Source: Serilophus lunatus (Eukaryota > Chordata > Aves > Passeriformes > Eurylaimidae). Taken from it: a stretch of DNA of 64,000 nucleotides. Of the stretch, positions 12,730 to 27,121 are shown piece after piece. A program made the position numbers and the translations under genes. The notes below the pieces were generated by a model. That model searched no databases and had not been told where the DNA came from. It saw only the letters and a program-made list of their open reading frames with translations. The stretch spans positions 682,001-746,000 of the forward strand of contig VXBA01002855.1 of the NCBI GenBank assembly GCA_013399895.1, given 5' to 3'. Within the stretch, counting starts at the first letter, position 1; every line of letters begins with the position of its first letter.

Positions 12730-13008
12730 TTGTAACAGGGCCTGCTACAGTAGGACAAAGGCATGGTTTTGAATTATAAGACAGTAGATTTAGACTAGAT
12801 ATAGAGAAGAAATGTTTTAAGAGGATGGTGAGCTACTGGAATAGCATAGCCAGAGGCAATAGATGTCCCATCCCCGGAAACATACAAGGTGACACTGGAT
12901 GAGACTCTGAGCAACCCGGTCTAGATGAAGATGTTTCTGCTTATTGCAAGGGGGTTGGACTAGATGACCTTCAGTGGTCCCTTCCAACACAAACTTCTCT
13001 TTAACAAT
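12730..13008 (+). mobile_element. CR1 LINE fragment, 3' end, decayed
   Basis: The order of segments is that of a CR1 3' region: aggacaaaggcatggtttt, tagatttagactagatata, a segment like gagctactggaatagcatag, gatgtcccatccc.ggaaacat, gagcaacccggtctag, and ggttggactagatgacctt with cccttccaacacaaac at the end. Many substitutions and small deletions mark it as old. The 3' octamer repeats are lost or unrecognisable. The left edge is approximate. Confidence 0.85.
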
Positions 13009-16000
13009 TTAAGTTGTCCTTTCTTTGCCCTTGGTGTTTTGTTTCTCCCATCAAGATAAAATCTGCTATTGATTAATCATCAGAAAAAGGAAGATCAGTT
13101 TAATAGTAGTTTAATACCTTGAAAATGCATAAGTAAAGACTTCCCAGTAATCCCTGACCAGGGTCTAGTAACTCAATGATTTGATTTGAACAGCATGAAT
13201 GGAAAGTGAAACTGCTATATGTGGGCCTTGATAGTAACTTGTCCTCCCTTTGAAAGGTCTGCATTGAGGCCTCAAATACTCAGAAAGACTATATTTTGTA
13301 ACAGAAATGTAGTAAGTATTGCAGTTTTAGGCTTACCAAGTTGAAGTTCCCATGCCTATCAGTGTTACATACAAAGATTGTTTAAAAGACAACAGCTGCT
13401 GCAAGAAGAGAGGGCAGTCACATCAGGGTTTGCTGGTCCTGCAGTACATTCCTCTGTACCTCCAGCAGCCTCCAGGGTTTGCCCATGACTGCCCACAGCA
13501 CAGCATAACTCAAGGTCCCCACAGACTTGGGGACTCCTGTGGATTCTCTTCCACAAGGCTCTTGGAGCTACAGCCAAAATCCTGGTCTCACCATGTCAGT
13601 GGGAAATATGCCAACAACTCCCACTAGGGCTAAGCTTCACCCTTTGCTGAGGCTATGAAGCGTAAACGGCCTTGACTTTATTTCCAACACCACACTGATA
13701 TTTGCAGGCTGCAGGAACAAACATTCAGTGTCATATGTCATTCAAACTGCATCAACTTGCATTGTTCTTTCAGAAAAATTTCCGGAAGTAAAATATATTT
13801 TTTTAGCTTTCTTTCATGCTGAAGAAAACTTTAAAATAAAATCTGATTTTACATTTGTTATTCATGTTATTTCATGACATAGGTCAGCGATAACATTAAA
13901 TACAACACATCATTGTACAGTCACATGACAAGCTTTATACACATAATAGGTCAGATTAATGCACACCTGAAACATTCTATTTTTCAAAAACTTTAAAAAT
14001 GACTGCTGCTACTTAGCACTCTTGAAACTACTTGCCTTCTTTTCTATATAAAAATATTTCCCTTTTCCCTCCTGTAATGACATTCATTGTCATTTTCCAG
14101 ATCAAAGTATCAAACTATTTCTAAACTGAAGAGCAGCTGCTTTCAATATCTTTGAGCTTCTAGTATTAGATTAAAACAGCCTCTTTCAACTATGGGGCCT
14201 GTCAGGGACTACAATTACTCAGTGCTTAGCCAGAAATAATGAAAAAACTATATGTTTTAGCTATATATAAAGCACAGTGCATTTTAAAATTACAGTGCTC
14301 TATTAGTCAATTTGAAGTTTTAAGTGCCTTCTACTATACTTAATATCAAGAAAAACTCTAATTTTTGTCTGAATATGGAAAGAAAACATACTGGAACTTC
14401 TAATATGAAAAGTTATCTACATAAACCAACTCCATGTCTGAGTTGAGATACTGAGAAAAAGTTGGAAAGATTCAGTTTCTTAGAAAAGGATACTTCAAAT
14501 TTTTATTTAACAACCTGGAATTAGTAGAAGTTGTTCATCATTTTCCCTCCACAGCAGAAGAGTTGCTCAAATCTTGGGTTTCTATGTGACTCTGTTTTTC
14601 CAATACTTATAGGTTTTTATTTCTTATTATTCAAGAAGCTTCTAATATCAGAGTTTTGCATAAAGATGCAGCAACCACTAGGAGGAAAATCTTGCAGAAG
14701 GAAGTCAGAGTAGCACAGTGCCAGTTAGAGACCAGGAGCACCTGCTCATACCATAGTCATGTTCTGTTCACTACAAAATTTTCCACGAGCAAAGGAACTT
14801 CCAGAGCAAATAAGCTACTTACTGCACTTACATTTACTCCAACTGCAGGCTATCATTTCCTTTTCATAACATAGCTCATCAGTCTCAGTACCACATGGTA
14901 TTTCTGTAACTATTCAGCTTACTATCACAAATACTGGCATTAGATTTACTCACATGGCTTTTCTGTCATACAGCCTCAACACCTCTGCCCTCATGTTCCC
15001 AGGAAACCAGCTCCCTTGGGAAAGGGAGCATGACAAAATAATAAAGTCCCAGTTCCTTTGGCCACCACAGGCTGCAACTCCCCTTAGATTTCTTTTGACT
15101 TGCTCCCACAGTACTAAAATGAGGATAAATAATTCTTAACTTGTAAATCTAGCTAGTCAAACCCTGCACATCTATTTTGAATAAGTGGAAGAGCACAAGC
15201 CTTCTCCTGGCCTCCTAAGCAGAAGAACACTCTTGATACAGAGTGAAGAAATCTCTAAACAGTGAGAAAATCATTATGCTTTTGTGGATAAGATAACACA
15301 TACAGAGGAAACAGCACCAAAGTGAAAGTATATGCATCAGGGCATGGTTTCATCTGAGGCTTCTCTCATTATTTGGGAGGACTCAGAAAAAGAAAGATGA
15401 AGGCAGAGGAGAGAAGGCTGAGCAGTATGCACAACAGGAATAAACAGCAGAACATTTAGAAGAGGAGTGGGTTCAGCCAAAGTTGGAGCAGAACCAGCCC
15501 CTTCCTCCAGGCTCAGAAACACAAGCATTCTCAAGCATGGCACCCACCCACAGCCATAAACACCCACAGAGACGAGCTGGGGGGGACACCCTGCAGCTCC
15601 CACCACCCAGCCCCCAGGGGACAGCAGCCACACTGCTCCCAAACACACTCTATAACCACTCACACAGTGACCTCCACAACACTTAGTCTGCAGTAAATCC
15701 TCATCAGCATTTACTCTGAGGAATTAAAGGATTACTTCACTAGAACTACCTGAAATAAATACCCTGAATACAACTTCTTTAATAGTTACTAAATGAACAA
15801 GCTCAGTTTAGCTGATGCATCTCTAAGAGCTGAACAAGATTAAGTAGTGGCCTCCTGCTGCCCTCTCTCAATCCCCATCAGCCTCACACTAGCATAGGCC
15901 AGAACAGGCATCACCTTCCTCTTGCACCACATCTCACATCCTCAGCCAGACCCCTCACCTGTCTCCCCACTGCAGACAACCTCTGTGTCAGTGCACTACG

Positions 16001-16539
16001 GGGCTGATCCTATAACCCTTTATTAGTGCTACAACCCTGACAAGCTTTCATTTATAACAGCATCCAGACAACCCAGAACCACAGGAGAACTGAGAAGCAT
16101 TCAAGCAAGCAGAGAAGTGGGGCTCTCGCTGTCCAACTGCTTCTATGTACAGGAAACAAGTTTACATGGTTGATCTTGCAAAGATAACTCACTTTACTAC
16201 ATAAATCCCTTGTTCCTAAACTCAGAAATGCATGCAAGTGTTGTCCCAACTTGCGAGACTGCAGCACACTAACTCCCACAGTACACTTCAGGGTACACAC
16301 ACAGCACAGAGAAGAAAGATCAAGAAATAAGTGATAACAGCTGCACACTGAACAATCAGGCAGCACAATTACATTAGGAAGGAGGCAGAGCACATAGAGG
16401 CACTGGAAAATCCATGGAAATAGCACCAAGTTTGTCCAGCCTCTTACCATAACACATCACCTGCACATTCTACTCCAGGTTCTACTGCAGGGGGTAATTT
16501 TAAGACCAGATTAGTTCAACTTATCATGGATTTAAGAAG
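13009..16539. other. Noncoding DNA, no gene seen
   Basis: Short open frames only, none recognised. The stretch near 15480-15660 is C-rich on the plus strand and gives a 108-codon minus-strand frame, but it has no domain signature and I do not call it. Confidence 0.55.
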
Positions 16540-17498
16540 TTCTCCTCAATGCCCAGATGGAGATCAGTGACAAGTGGTGTCTCTCAGGAGTCCATATTAA
16601 ACATCTTGATCAATGACAGAGTGAAATCAAGCGCAACTTCAGCAAGTTTCCAAATGACACCAAGCTGAGGGACATGGACCATATGACTGAGGGAAGGGCT
16701 GGCATCCAGAGGAACCTGGACAAACCTGAAAAGTCAGTCTGTATGAACCTCATGAGGTTCAACAAGACCAAGTGCAAGGTCCTGCTCCTGGGTTGGGGCA
16801 ACACCCAGTACCAATACACATTGGGTGATGACAAGTTTGAGAGCAGCTGTGTAGGGAATGGCTTGGGGTGCTGGTGGATGAAAAGCCAAGCACAAGCTGG
16901 CAGTGTGCACTCACAATCCAGAAACCCAACTGTATGCTGGGTTGCATCAAAATAAGTGTGGCCAGCAGGTCAATGGAGGTGACCTGCCACCTGGAATACC
17001 ACCTTCAGCTCTGTGGTCCTCAGTGCAGCAAAACACACGTCAGTGGGAACAAGAACAAAGGAGGTCTTGAAGATGATCAAAGAGCTGAAGCACCTCTCCT
17101 GTGAGGACAGGCTGAGAGGGTTCTGGTTGTTGAGCCTGGAGAAGTTCCTGAGGAAATCTCATTGTGACCTTTCAATACTTAAAGGGGGCTTTTAAGAAAG
17201 ATGAGGACAAATTTTAGTAGGTCCTGTTGCAATAGGAAAAGGGGCAATCTTTTTAAACTCAACAAGGGTAGATATAGACAGATTTAGATATAAGCAAGAC
17301 ATTTTTCATGAGGGCAGTGGAACACTAGAACAGGTTGCCCAGACAGTTAGCAGATGTCCCAACCCTGGAAACATCCAAGGTCAAGCTGGAAGGGGCTCTG
17401 AGCAACATAATGTAGTTGATGTCCCTGCCTCTTGCACACAGGTTGGATTAGCTGATCGTTAAAAGGTCACTTCTGACACAAACTCTGTGTCTGTCATC
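16540..17498 (+). mobile_element. CR1 LINE fragment, about 960 bp, RT C-terminus plus 3' UTR
   Basis: The left end matches the CR1 reverse-transcriptase segment around the PQGS motif (here gtgacaagtggtgtctctcag) and the decayed FADD region near 16647-16664. It continues through the conserved C-terminal segments (aaccuggacaa-type, gtgcaaggtcctgctcctggg, agcctggagaag) to the 3' UTR (ggttggattagctgatcg). It covers about the same part of the element as the copy at 48841-49830. Frameshifts and stops break it into frames of under 100 codons, so it is a dead, older copy. Confidence 0.9.
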
Positions 17499-18914
17499 AC
17501 ATTTTTAAGATATTAGCAAGTTTAGGAAACAATCTATTTTAATCTAAGCTTCAGGCTCATTAGGATTTTTATTTTACATCTAAAATGACACCATATGAAG
17601 TCTGAAAACATTCTAAGCATTAATTATCCTTTAAATCAAGCAAGGCCTGTGTCCAGGTGCTTCTAGAACATCAGCTGGAAGCCAAGCCAGACCCTAGGCT
17701 ACAGAAATTCAGCACTATTACATTACACAGATTCAGCATTGTCTAAACTTCACAGTTTTTGTCACATTCAAACAATACCAAAAGCACAGTGGGGGTCTGT
17801 TACAAATTTTCTTTGAGGAAAGGAGAATTTAGCCACCCTCTTATCTATTATGTCATCTGAAATGCATTGGTCCAGAAAGTGAAACCAGCACATCCAGCGG
17901 AGATACCTCAGCTGGGAATTCATGATTAAAATTCAGTTATAAGTAATTCTCTTTCCTTTCAATCAATGCGTTTTCAATGTCACGACATAAACTTAAAACC
18001 AGAACACAGTAACCCAATACCAGTCACTGAATACCAGTCAACTGCCTTTAGGCATTCCCAGATACTTCCAGAAACTGAAGGAGGCAGGAAAGGAATGTTC
18101 TACCCAAAGGGTTTTCTTCATGTTAACCATGGACACCTCTGCATCACTGGCCTCATCTCTTCTGCCTACTGCTCTTTCTGGGAAAGCCAGAAGTCCCATG
18201 CCCATGATTATTCCAGGTGCACCTAAATTTAGACATCTAAGTTCAAAATAAGACTACTTAAGCTGTCACTGATGGAAATATACAAAAAAATGCACAAACT
18301 TCACAGTTATTATAATTCAACGTGGAAAGGCTGTAATTTTCTGCTTAAGCTTATGCCAGGAATCAAGGAAATATCCAGGCTCTCTAGGAAATCCATTTTA
18401 GCTCCTTCAGACAAGTGATTGAGACCTCAACTAAGCCCTATGCTAGTTGTTACTAACTACAGCCACTAACCCAGCCACAGCTACATGAACTATCTCTACC
18501 AAAGCCCAATGATAACACAAGGAGCAGTTCAAGACATCTCTCCCAATATTAGGGAACTGTATTTCTGGAGCCTTAAAAAAAACAAAACAACAAAAAAACC
18601 ACAGGAACTCTGTCGAATTTAGTGGCACTCTCTCACACATGCACCTTAACTGTAGTGTCCACATACACGCACAAACATAAATTAATATAAAAATTTTGGC
18701 TAGTCTGCTGCTTTCCGCAATCTTCAGGACCTGTGTTATGGCCAAGAACTTTTGGAATAGAGGGTAGTAAAAATAAAAGATTAACAGCATGACAACAGGT
18801 TGGGTTTTTTCCTGCAGCTAGTCTTTTTGTTTTTGTATTTACTTCCGGGTTGTTCCTTTGGTATATCTTCCAGCCACATATACCATCACAGTCCTCATAT
18901 AAATTTAAATTAAG

Positions 18915-18926
18915 AAAAAAAAAAAA
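18915..18926. repeat. (A)12 tract
   Basis: Run of 12 adenines after an AT-rich stretch; simple repeat. Confidence 0.8.
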
Positions 18927-21900
18927 GGAATAAAACTCCCAACTATTTGCAATAGCAAGAGAAAACATTGCACTTCCCCTACCAGGCTTTTAGACAGACC
19001 ACATAAAGGCAAAAGCTGTGAGAAGCCCCTTTCACCAACTTTGTTTGCATTCTTGAAACAAGAGAAGTTTTGGAATCTGCTGCTAACAGCCCAAACTCAC
19101 AACCAGTCGCAGTCTCCCTTGAGAAGTGTCAGGCAGCAACTGTAAAAATGTTCTGTGGGATCTCAGGGACTTCAGTAAGGGTTATGCATCAGTATTTTCA
19201 TCACTTTTCATGAAGTTCTTTAAGTGTTAATAATGAAATCGACCAGAGACTATTAAATACTGACTGAAGTGACAGCTCTGCTATATTATTACAGTGTTTG
19301 CACAGCAATCATTCTGCAGGTTAAGTTATTTTAGGATGAGTGGTGTTTAAATTAAGTGCAGTCCCCTGTGTTCTTGTTTCATTTAAAGTCAACTACAGAC
19401 TGCATGCTTCAACACTGTGCAGAGTCAGTAAGCTTTGCTGAGTCTCTTTTGCTTTTACCCCTTCGCATTCCTTTTGCCAGGCAAGGTGAGGAATTTGAAA
19501 GAATCCTGCTGCACTACTTTATAGGTTTTCATAGCACAAATGACAGAGCATGAATGATTCTAACTTGGTGAAAACTGGGGTTAAATAATTTAATTAAGAT
19601 ATCACACATAAACTTTGGACACCACCTTCGCCACTAGCAGTAGGCTTCAACTAAAGTTAATCTGAACACGGATTCCCATCTTTTTTTCTACAAAAAAAAA
19701 AAGCAGCACATTGAGTCAAACTGAACAAAGACAGATCTGGGTAAAACAGACCTGGGGTTTTCTTTCTCTACAAGCACAGATAATAGAGCAACTGTATTTA
19801 AGTCAGAAAGAACAGCTTCAGTCATTGCTATGCTGTTAACAGGGCCAGACACAAGTGCTTACCTACTAAAAAGCATTTTTCAGATGTGTTTTATCTCCTT
19901 CAGACAATTTATGCCATTAATGAGATTTAACTAATAGATTTCCTGGAAAGTAAGTGCACTGCAGTAGCTGTAATCCACCTATTTCTCAACAGGGAAATAT
20001 TTCATGTTGCAGTTCATACTCTGCTTTCCCCAGTGGGTTGAAAACCCATAGCAAACATTAGCATTGTATCCATTATTAATACTTATTCAAGTACATTTTA
20101 ATAAACACCACATCCATATGCATATAAGTACATGCTCAGCATCAGGCTGTGAACTGCTTATGGCAAGATGTTTTTCAGAGCATATACTGTTCCTGCTATG
20201 CTGCCAAGTGCATTTACCATTAGCTGAGAGACAGCCCAATTTATAGGACTAGAAACAGTAAAGAGAGCAGCACCACAAGGCTGCTGGAAAACAAAGTTGG
20301 AAAATAAAGCAGTGAGTTAGATGGAGGTCTGCAGGACAGCCTTCTCCCAGAGGCACTGCCAGAGAACAAGCACAACCCACAGTGGGCGAGGAGCTCACAT
20401 TCAGCCACAAGACTTATTTCGATTTTGACATGAAATGGCTACAATCAGGTTGGGGCAGATGACGGAAAGAGAGGCAACAAGATACTCTAATAGTAATTTT
20501 TATTGCCACAAGAGCTATAACAAAACTAGACCAAACAGAAACACTAAAAAGGATAAAAACCTCTTCCTAACATCTAAAGATATTCCAGAATATCTTGAGA
20601 TATGGGACCATTGAACTCAGTGAACTTCAAGCTAGACAATACCCAGTATCAACAGTCTCTTAGAAACAGGACAACCCACAGCCAAAGAAGTTTGACTCAC
20701 ACTCAGCTCAGTACTGCCATATCTATACAGACATAAGAAATAAAACCAAAAAATTCAAACCCAAGCACTTCAGAAGACATTTGCTTAGGAAAGAGTCGTG
20801 GTATCTTAGCAGACTTTAGTCCCTTCTTCTCTATCAAAGTTACTCATAATCCAGAGCCTAGCAGCCTCTGTAGCATTACATCTCAATAGCTTACCTGCCT
20901 ATCTTGCAGAAACCAGCCAACACAAAGCTGACAATAACCAAGCGCTCTCACCAGCAACTATACTACAGCCAAGCCCCCAGGCACAGGAAAAACTCTTGCT
21001 GAACTCACCCACAGCCCAGCAGGTTCCAGCACAGCCCTCATTGCAAACAGCTGTGCAGTCATCACAACCCAGCCAGCTTCAGCTGGGACACAGGACTGGG
21101 ACCCACCAAAGGCAGGCACAGAACCCGCACCTGAAGTACCCCAATGTAATGAGGATGTATCTTGTATGTCAGACAGCTGAGAACAAGAGAACTGCGAGCA
21201 AACACAGCTAAACCAGGCAGATCAAACTCCTTTGTCATAAGTTTTACTGAGGGAATAGTTTCCAAATACACTTTGATAATTTTTTTCCCTTTTATGTCAG
21301 ACTTAAATGTGTAGGGTTTGGTAAGAGGATGGGACATTGCCTCAAGAATGTCCACAGGTCTCTAAAGTAACTGTGTGGAAGGGGCACGTGCATGTTTCCT
21401 GAAAGACAGATGGCAGTGAGGAAGAGGCAGCCTAGGGAGTGCTGAGTGAGCAAGACCAAACTCAATCAGGAAGCTTATAAATTTGTGGCATTTGAATATA
21501 TGCAAAATTACCTATTCCATGAAAAAGGCCACTCCTCCAACTTAACATAATTAGCAGACTTTTATTTACCACCTTTTCTAAACATTCACCTATGAAATAC
21601 TGGGCTTTGGGCACTTGGGAAAGAAAGACATGAAATTATCAATATAGCTACCTCACATTTAGCTGACTTTATATTTGCAGCATAGAAAAGCCTTTGGACG
21701 TCATCTTTAGAAGAGATTTGTTTTCTAGATTCCCAGAGTAACACCTTAGAAGAATTCTGTGATTTTGAGCAAATAAGTTCATCACTTCTAGAGCCAGACT
21801 TCTTCTAGCTGTCATGAGATGGAGGTTCCAAATCCCCAGATAATTGAAAATCTTGACACACACCACATGTTCCTGGAGTTTGCCACGCAACAAACATAGT

Positions 21901-22426
21901 CTTGCTGAACACAGTAGGTTTCTTCAGCTGAGTCTTGTTTAACTAATGCCAGATATTTGGTGGGTCAGGGGCCTGAGTGATAAATAACTCATGGCGTATA
22001 CTATAATAAAAATTGGAACTAGTGAATTCTTTCTTGAGTAGCATTTATGAAGATTTATTGTAAATATATGTAAACATTAAGTAATAAGTGTCATAAAATG
22101 TCAGATTGTTACATGTTTTAGCTGCTCTGTGTGAAAACATTTTACCTAAGATAGCTTTTAAACTAGTCCATGAATATCCATGCTTTGCCATCTGCTTTCC
22201 AGCTGAATGATCCCTCGAAAGCAGCACCATAAATACTTCCACAAATGAGTGATCTGTTCACATTATATCCCCTAATGCTATCTTATGGCAGAGCAAACAA
22301 ATAACTCAGATGTCACATCAGTGCATACAGCAACAATAAGGTGCACTCTGACTGGAGTTTAGCACATTACTAAGAACTGCATCACTGGTTGTCTCTGAGG
22401 ATCTAACCTGGCTTTTTAGAGACATA

Positions 22427-22449
22427 TTTCTTGACAGCCTGTCAAGAAA
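22427..22449. repeat. Near-perfect palindrome, 11-bp arms
   Basis: The arm tttcttgacag (22427-22437) is the exact reverse complement of ctgtcaagaaa (22439-22449), with a single base between them. It could be a binding site for a dimeric factor or chance. Confidence 0.85.
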
Positions 22450-23674
22450 GGCTGGAGATGCACACTGAAGAAAGAATACCTTTAGCATCTCATTTTTTTA
22501 GACATGATGAATTCTAATCTGGGCTGAGTCTCAAAAAGATCTGAACAAAAGGATGAATAGGAAGCAGCAGAAGAGGATTTACAAAGACGGTTTTATAAAA
22601 TGAAGTTTTAAAGGCAGAATATGCAAAAGGAAATTTTTATGCATCGGTTGTGAATCTGCTAGTCTAGTCAGCATTTTAAAAGATAAGAAATTAATTTTCT
22701 ATGTTTATGCAATTTTTAGTTATTTCCAAATGCTCTCATCAGCTTCTTGGGAGACAATGAGAATTGTAGCAGCCAAGCAAACGCACACAACAGGGTTCAC
22801 TGAAGTTTGTTGACAGAGGAAAATAGTTTCTCCTTGATGTTCACAAAACTTCAGGTTCCTGCTTGACCTTCTCAGCAACGTGTTCAGTCTGAAAAAGGGA
22901 CTTTGGCATGGTTTTTGCATTTATTTTTTGTCTGGCATGGAGCAGATCAGAGGGTCCAGAGGAGAGAGGTGCTGAGAAGTGTGGGGAGCACACCCACCCT
23001 CTCTTGTAGCTTCTGCTCTTCCAAGCCCCATCACCATTTGGGTTTGATGAAACCAGCAGCTTTGCCCTAGAAATGAGCTGGTTTGGTTGCCTCCACAGAG
23101 GAAAAGAGAGCTTAAAATAGAGATTGTCTCTGGTGTTTTCCAAGGCTCTGTACCAGCAAGTTCTTTGGTGCTTGTTGAGTTTTCTCAATGTCTGCAGCTC
23201 CCTAGAGAGAAGCTCTGCGAAAAACACTGTTGTTTCCTTTATTTTAAAGTAACCACTGAAGAGAGCCATGGGGTGGATGAGTGATGCCAAATGCTGAAGG
23301 CAGCTGAACAAAACCAGTCTGGTCTACACTTGACACCACATCACTTACTGAGTTTTTATTTAAAAAATGAATAAAGCTAACCACTGCTTTAATAAGGTTC
23401 TTTCATTCATCAGAAATAAAAAATTAAAGCAGTCAGAGGCACAACTGGGGAAATTATCAAGGAAGATGAGTTAAAGTGCACTTAATGCAGTTTTCCTTAT
23501 AGATGCCGATCTTGTGACAGATGGCCTGGTCTTCCTGCCCTCCTAAAAGGAAAGAAATGGTCCTGCAGGAGGACAGTAAATAAAATTTCAAATAGATCCG
23601 TTGTTTAAGCAGACAGGAGACACACTATACACTCAAGCACTGCCTGACTAACCTCAAAGCCAGTCTTTCATCCG

Positions 23675-23698
23675 AGCATAGACCTTTTCGTCTATGCT
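23675..23698. repeat. Inverted repeat, 9-bp arms, 6-nt loop
   Basis: The arm agcatagac pairs exactly with gtctatgct across loop cttttc. It would form a compact hairpin in RNA of either strand; no function can be assigned. Confidence 0.8.
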
Positions 23699-24860
23699 GC
23701 TTCTGGAGATTATTCTCTAGGGCTAGCAGTGCCTGGCAATTAGGAAGCTGAATTTAACATCACAGCATCCAATATTATACCTAATTTTGCCCTTGGGTCA
23801 ATTGGTAACATCAAGGACATTACCTACTGGCTAACAAATAGGAAAAATGAGGCATGGTGGTAGAAATAATAACACTCATACGATAGCATAAAGATCTATA
23901 GGTTCTTAGGAAATTAGGAATACCAGATGTTACCGTTCTTTCCAGTTGCCATGCAACCACAGCTACCCTGCTATGCTTTACCTTCCTAATCTCCTTAACA
24001 GCTAACTCTAAAACAAGTGCAATTAATTCCCCAATGAACAAGACAGGACATGACCCAGTCCTGTGGTTACAGAAGTACTTTGATTGTTGGTATATAAACA
24101 CTAAACAGATACAGCACCAGCACACAGTGTGGCAGAGAGCTGATGTTTTGTAAGACTAATACGAATCGTTGTTGCAAACTATGAACTTTTCTGTAGCACA
24201 GGTTTTTACAACTCCTAACACATATTTGTTACGCTGCTTAGGAGACATTCCTAGCCAATCCTCTGGTCATCAAGGCGACCTCTTATCCCAGAAACCCAGA
24301 TAGAAACTAGTGTGCTGTACTTCAGCTGAACGCTGTGTAAAAGCATTAGGACACATAGCCCACTTATGCCCTCTGACAATAGTTATATGAATAATGACCA
24401 TATTTTCTCTTTTAAGAGCAATGTCTCAGGTGATCTACTCTGTTGTGTTTTTTGAAACAAATAGCTTCTGTACTATATGAATAAAAACATGATTGTTAGA
24501 GCTGAGCTAAATCAGACCATTTCCATTATCAATAAAATGGATTGTGAACAATGGTTTCTGCTTCTAACAAATATTTGTATGTGTTTATATATTTAGAAAA
24601 AGTAGCAAACACTCAAAAATCCCTTTGATTCTGCTGGGGTTCTCATTTGCACCAGACACAGACCCATTATACTAATATTTCTACCTACCTTTCTGACCAC
24701 AGTGCAGAGCTGGTAAGCAACAATAGAAATCATTGGAATTAGCACTGAATATGAAGATACACCCAGAATTTCTGATTCAGTATTTAAGATTTTATTGTAA
24801 TGACCATATATTGTACAAGTACCGTGTCAGTTTTGTAGAATTCCTTATTTCACAATATGG

Positions 24861-24872
24861 AAAAAAAAAAAA
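24861..24872. repeat. (A)12 tract
   Basis: Run of 12 adenines; simple repeat. Confidence 0.8.
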
Positions 24873-27098
24873 GATACGTGAAAGGATAAAAAAAACTGTT
24901 CCATTTAATTTCCTGTGAATTCAAGCTTGGGGGGACGCATGTATTTGCATATAAACTGTGTAGGAAAAATGATGATGACATTTAGTATTTAAAAAAATTA
25001 TAGCTTTCTGATAGTTTTAAAAGCGTTCTTAAGTGATAAATACTTCAGCTAAGCACATGATATATATGTTCTCAAGCATTTTAAAATAGTGAAACATCTC
25101 CATTCACCAACTGTAGAAAATATTGTATTTGAAAGAGCAGACTTATTGGGCTGTGCAATAGAGTGATGTTAAAACCTTCCTTTTTCAGACCTCCTGTGAC
25201 TCTCTTGTTGTTTCCCTCCCAAAACTTCTCACAGGTGGATTGCTATTCCTGCCTTCAGCCCACTGCCAGGAGTCACTACATCCTTCCAGCATAATCAAAT
25301 TTCCCAGTTTAGTATAGTGGCCTCAAAAATGCAGTGAAAACCAGGAAAGAATTAAACGACTATGTGTGCCAGGACCTTGTCTTCAGAACAACAAAATTAT
25401 GTTAGCTAAAGCATCAAAAACAGATCCATGCCTGGGACTCTGCTTCCAAAGATTTCCTCCAAAGGTTTCAGAATCTCAGTTCAGAAATGCAGCACTGGAA
25501 CCTGCTGTTTTGCTCAACAAAGAGAAGAGCAGAACTGACTGCTTACTCAAAAAAAATGTTGATAAGTGGATGGTTAAGTACCCATTTGCCTTTCAGTCTG
25601 GGGCTTTTAAGATGGACGGTGATAGGAAGCAAGTTAGCATGGGCACGGGGTGTTAAAAGAATTTTGTCAATCCGACAGGGAGCTGTGGGTAAGTCAAATA
25701 GAGCTTACTCCTGGCTTTGTGGCACAAGTTTGCACTTGTCCAAATTACTCTTTCATGTGTTCATCAAGTTTTTAGGGTTTGCCAGTTTTCATGCCCTGTT
25801 ATTCAAAGCAAGGTTCACTAAAAATATCACATGCTGTCTGCAATAAAAAGTTTTGTGTAGCTGTGCTCTAGAGCCAACTCACATTTCAAAATCAGAAATG
25901 ATCATGTTAGGCTATAACTTGTCATAGCAGCAAGCACTGGTGCCACAATTTCCCATTTGCTGTTTCTCGAGCACATAGAAATGCACAAAAGAATTCCAGT
26001 GTCATACAGAACTAATACACAAATCAGTTAAAACAAGCTTTTAACATTCTGATTACATACTTAGAATATTAATTGCTTGTATTTTGCCATTTTCTCATTA
26101 TCTTGTTATTGCAGTGGATGATAAGGGAGAAAGACAGACAAACTTGAATGGTATTGTAGCCAGAGGGGCATTTAAAATATTGCTCTGCACCTGGGAAACA
26201 GGCTTAATTACTGGTGCTGTCAAAATGTTTTAATGTAAACAGGTTTCCTGATGGATCACATTTCCTTACCATGAACTATCATCCCCCAAACACAATCCAC
26301 TTTATGGTACAGCTTAAAACTCAGGTATCATAAATTAGAGCAATGAAGCTTTTATGATTAAGGATGCTTCATCTGCTCTTAATGCCTCAAATTATAGAAA
26401 CTATAACAAGCCTTCACATTAAAATTTAAATAGGATTAACAGTCTAAACCTCTCTATAAAGCAGGTGTCATAGGCCTGATTCATTCTGAGATGGTGCAGA
26501 ATACAAACATAGGAGGGAGGCAGTTTCTGCTTTTTTCTTTTGAGCAGCTTGGAATTGGTCTAGCTGTTAGTCCGTATTAAAAAGGAACTGAGACTGTCCT
26601 AACCTGTAGACCAGAGACGGCCATTGATGTACCAAGGGAATAATGTGATTGCCTCAGTTATGCTTTCTCTGTCGTATAATGCTGCTCTCTGGAGATCTTC
26701 CTAGAAGGCACTGCAGAGCTGGAAAATCTGCTCTCTGCTTGTGCTTACTGCCCTGTTCCTCAGTGGTACTTTGGGTCCCTTAAAATAAGCAGTGTGCTTC
26801 CTCTATATCTGTTCCAAAAGAGGATCATAAAAATACCTGCATGAATTGAGAGATAACTCTGATTATGCTGTTTTATTTGATTTATGTAAGCATCTTATCC
26901 TATTCATGTTACTCCTGGTAATAACTTCCAAGAGCAGATTTCATACTGAGCAGTGTTTGTCAAAAGCAGATTTAAAATCTGTAATTAAAACATTTGCTTC
27001 CACAATGTCTTTATATTCTACTCACTTATTCAAGATATAGAAACGTGGATCATACTTGACCAGGCACAACTAGGTACAGAAGCTCAGCTTTCAGAATT

Positions 27099-27121
27099 TA
27101 AACAAAACAAAACAAAACAAA
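27099..27121. repeat. (AAAAC)n microsatellite
   Basis: Four to five copies of the AACAA/AAAAC pentamer followed by A-rich sequence. Simple repeat with no associated transposon body recognised. Confidence 0.85.

Noticed and set aside
20490..21230. Possible LTR-like sequence with AATAAA on the minus strand at 20499-20504
   Set aside because: No terminal TG/CA pair, no target duplication and no second copy in the window; a single AATAAA is not enough.
22841..23311. 156-codon minus-strand frame
   Set aside because: It is the longest gap-free frame outside the CR1 copies, but shows no motif, no domain and no convincing exon boundaries. A frame of this size is expected occasionally by chance in 64 kb.
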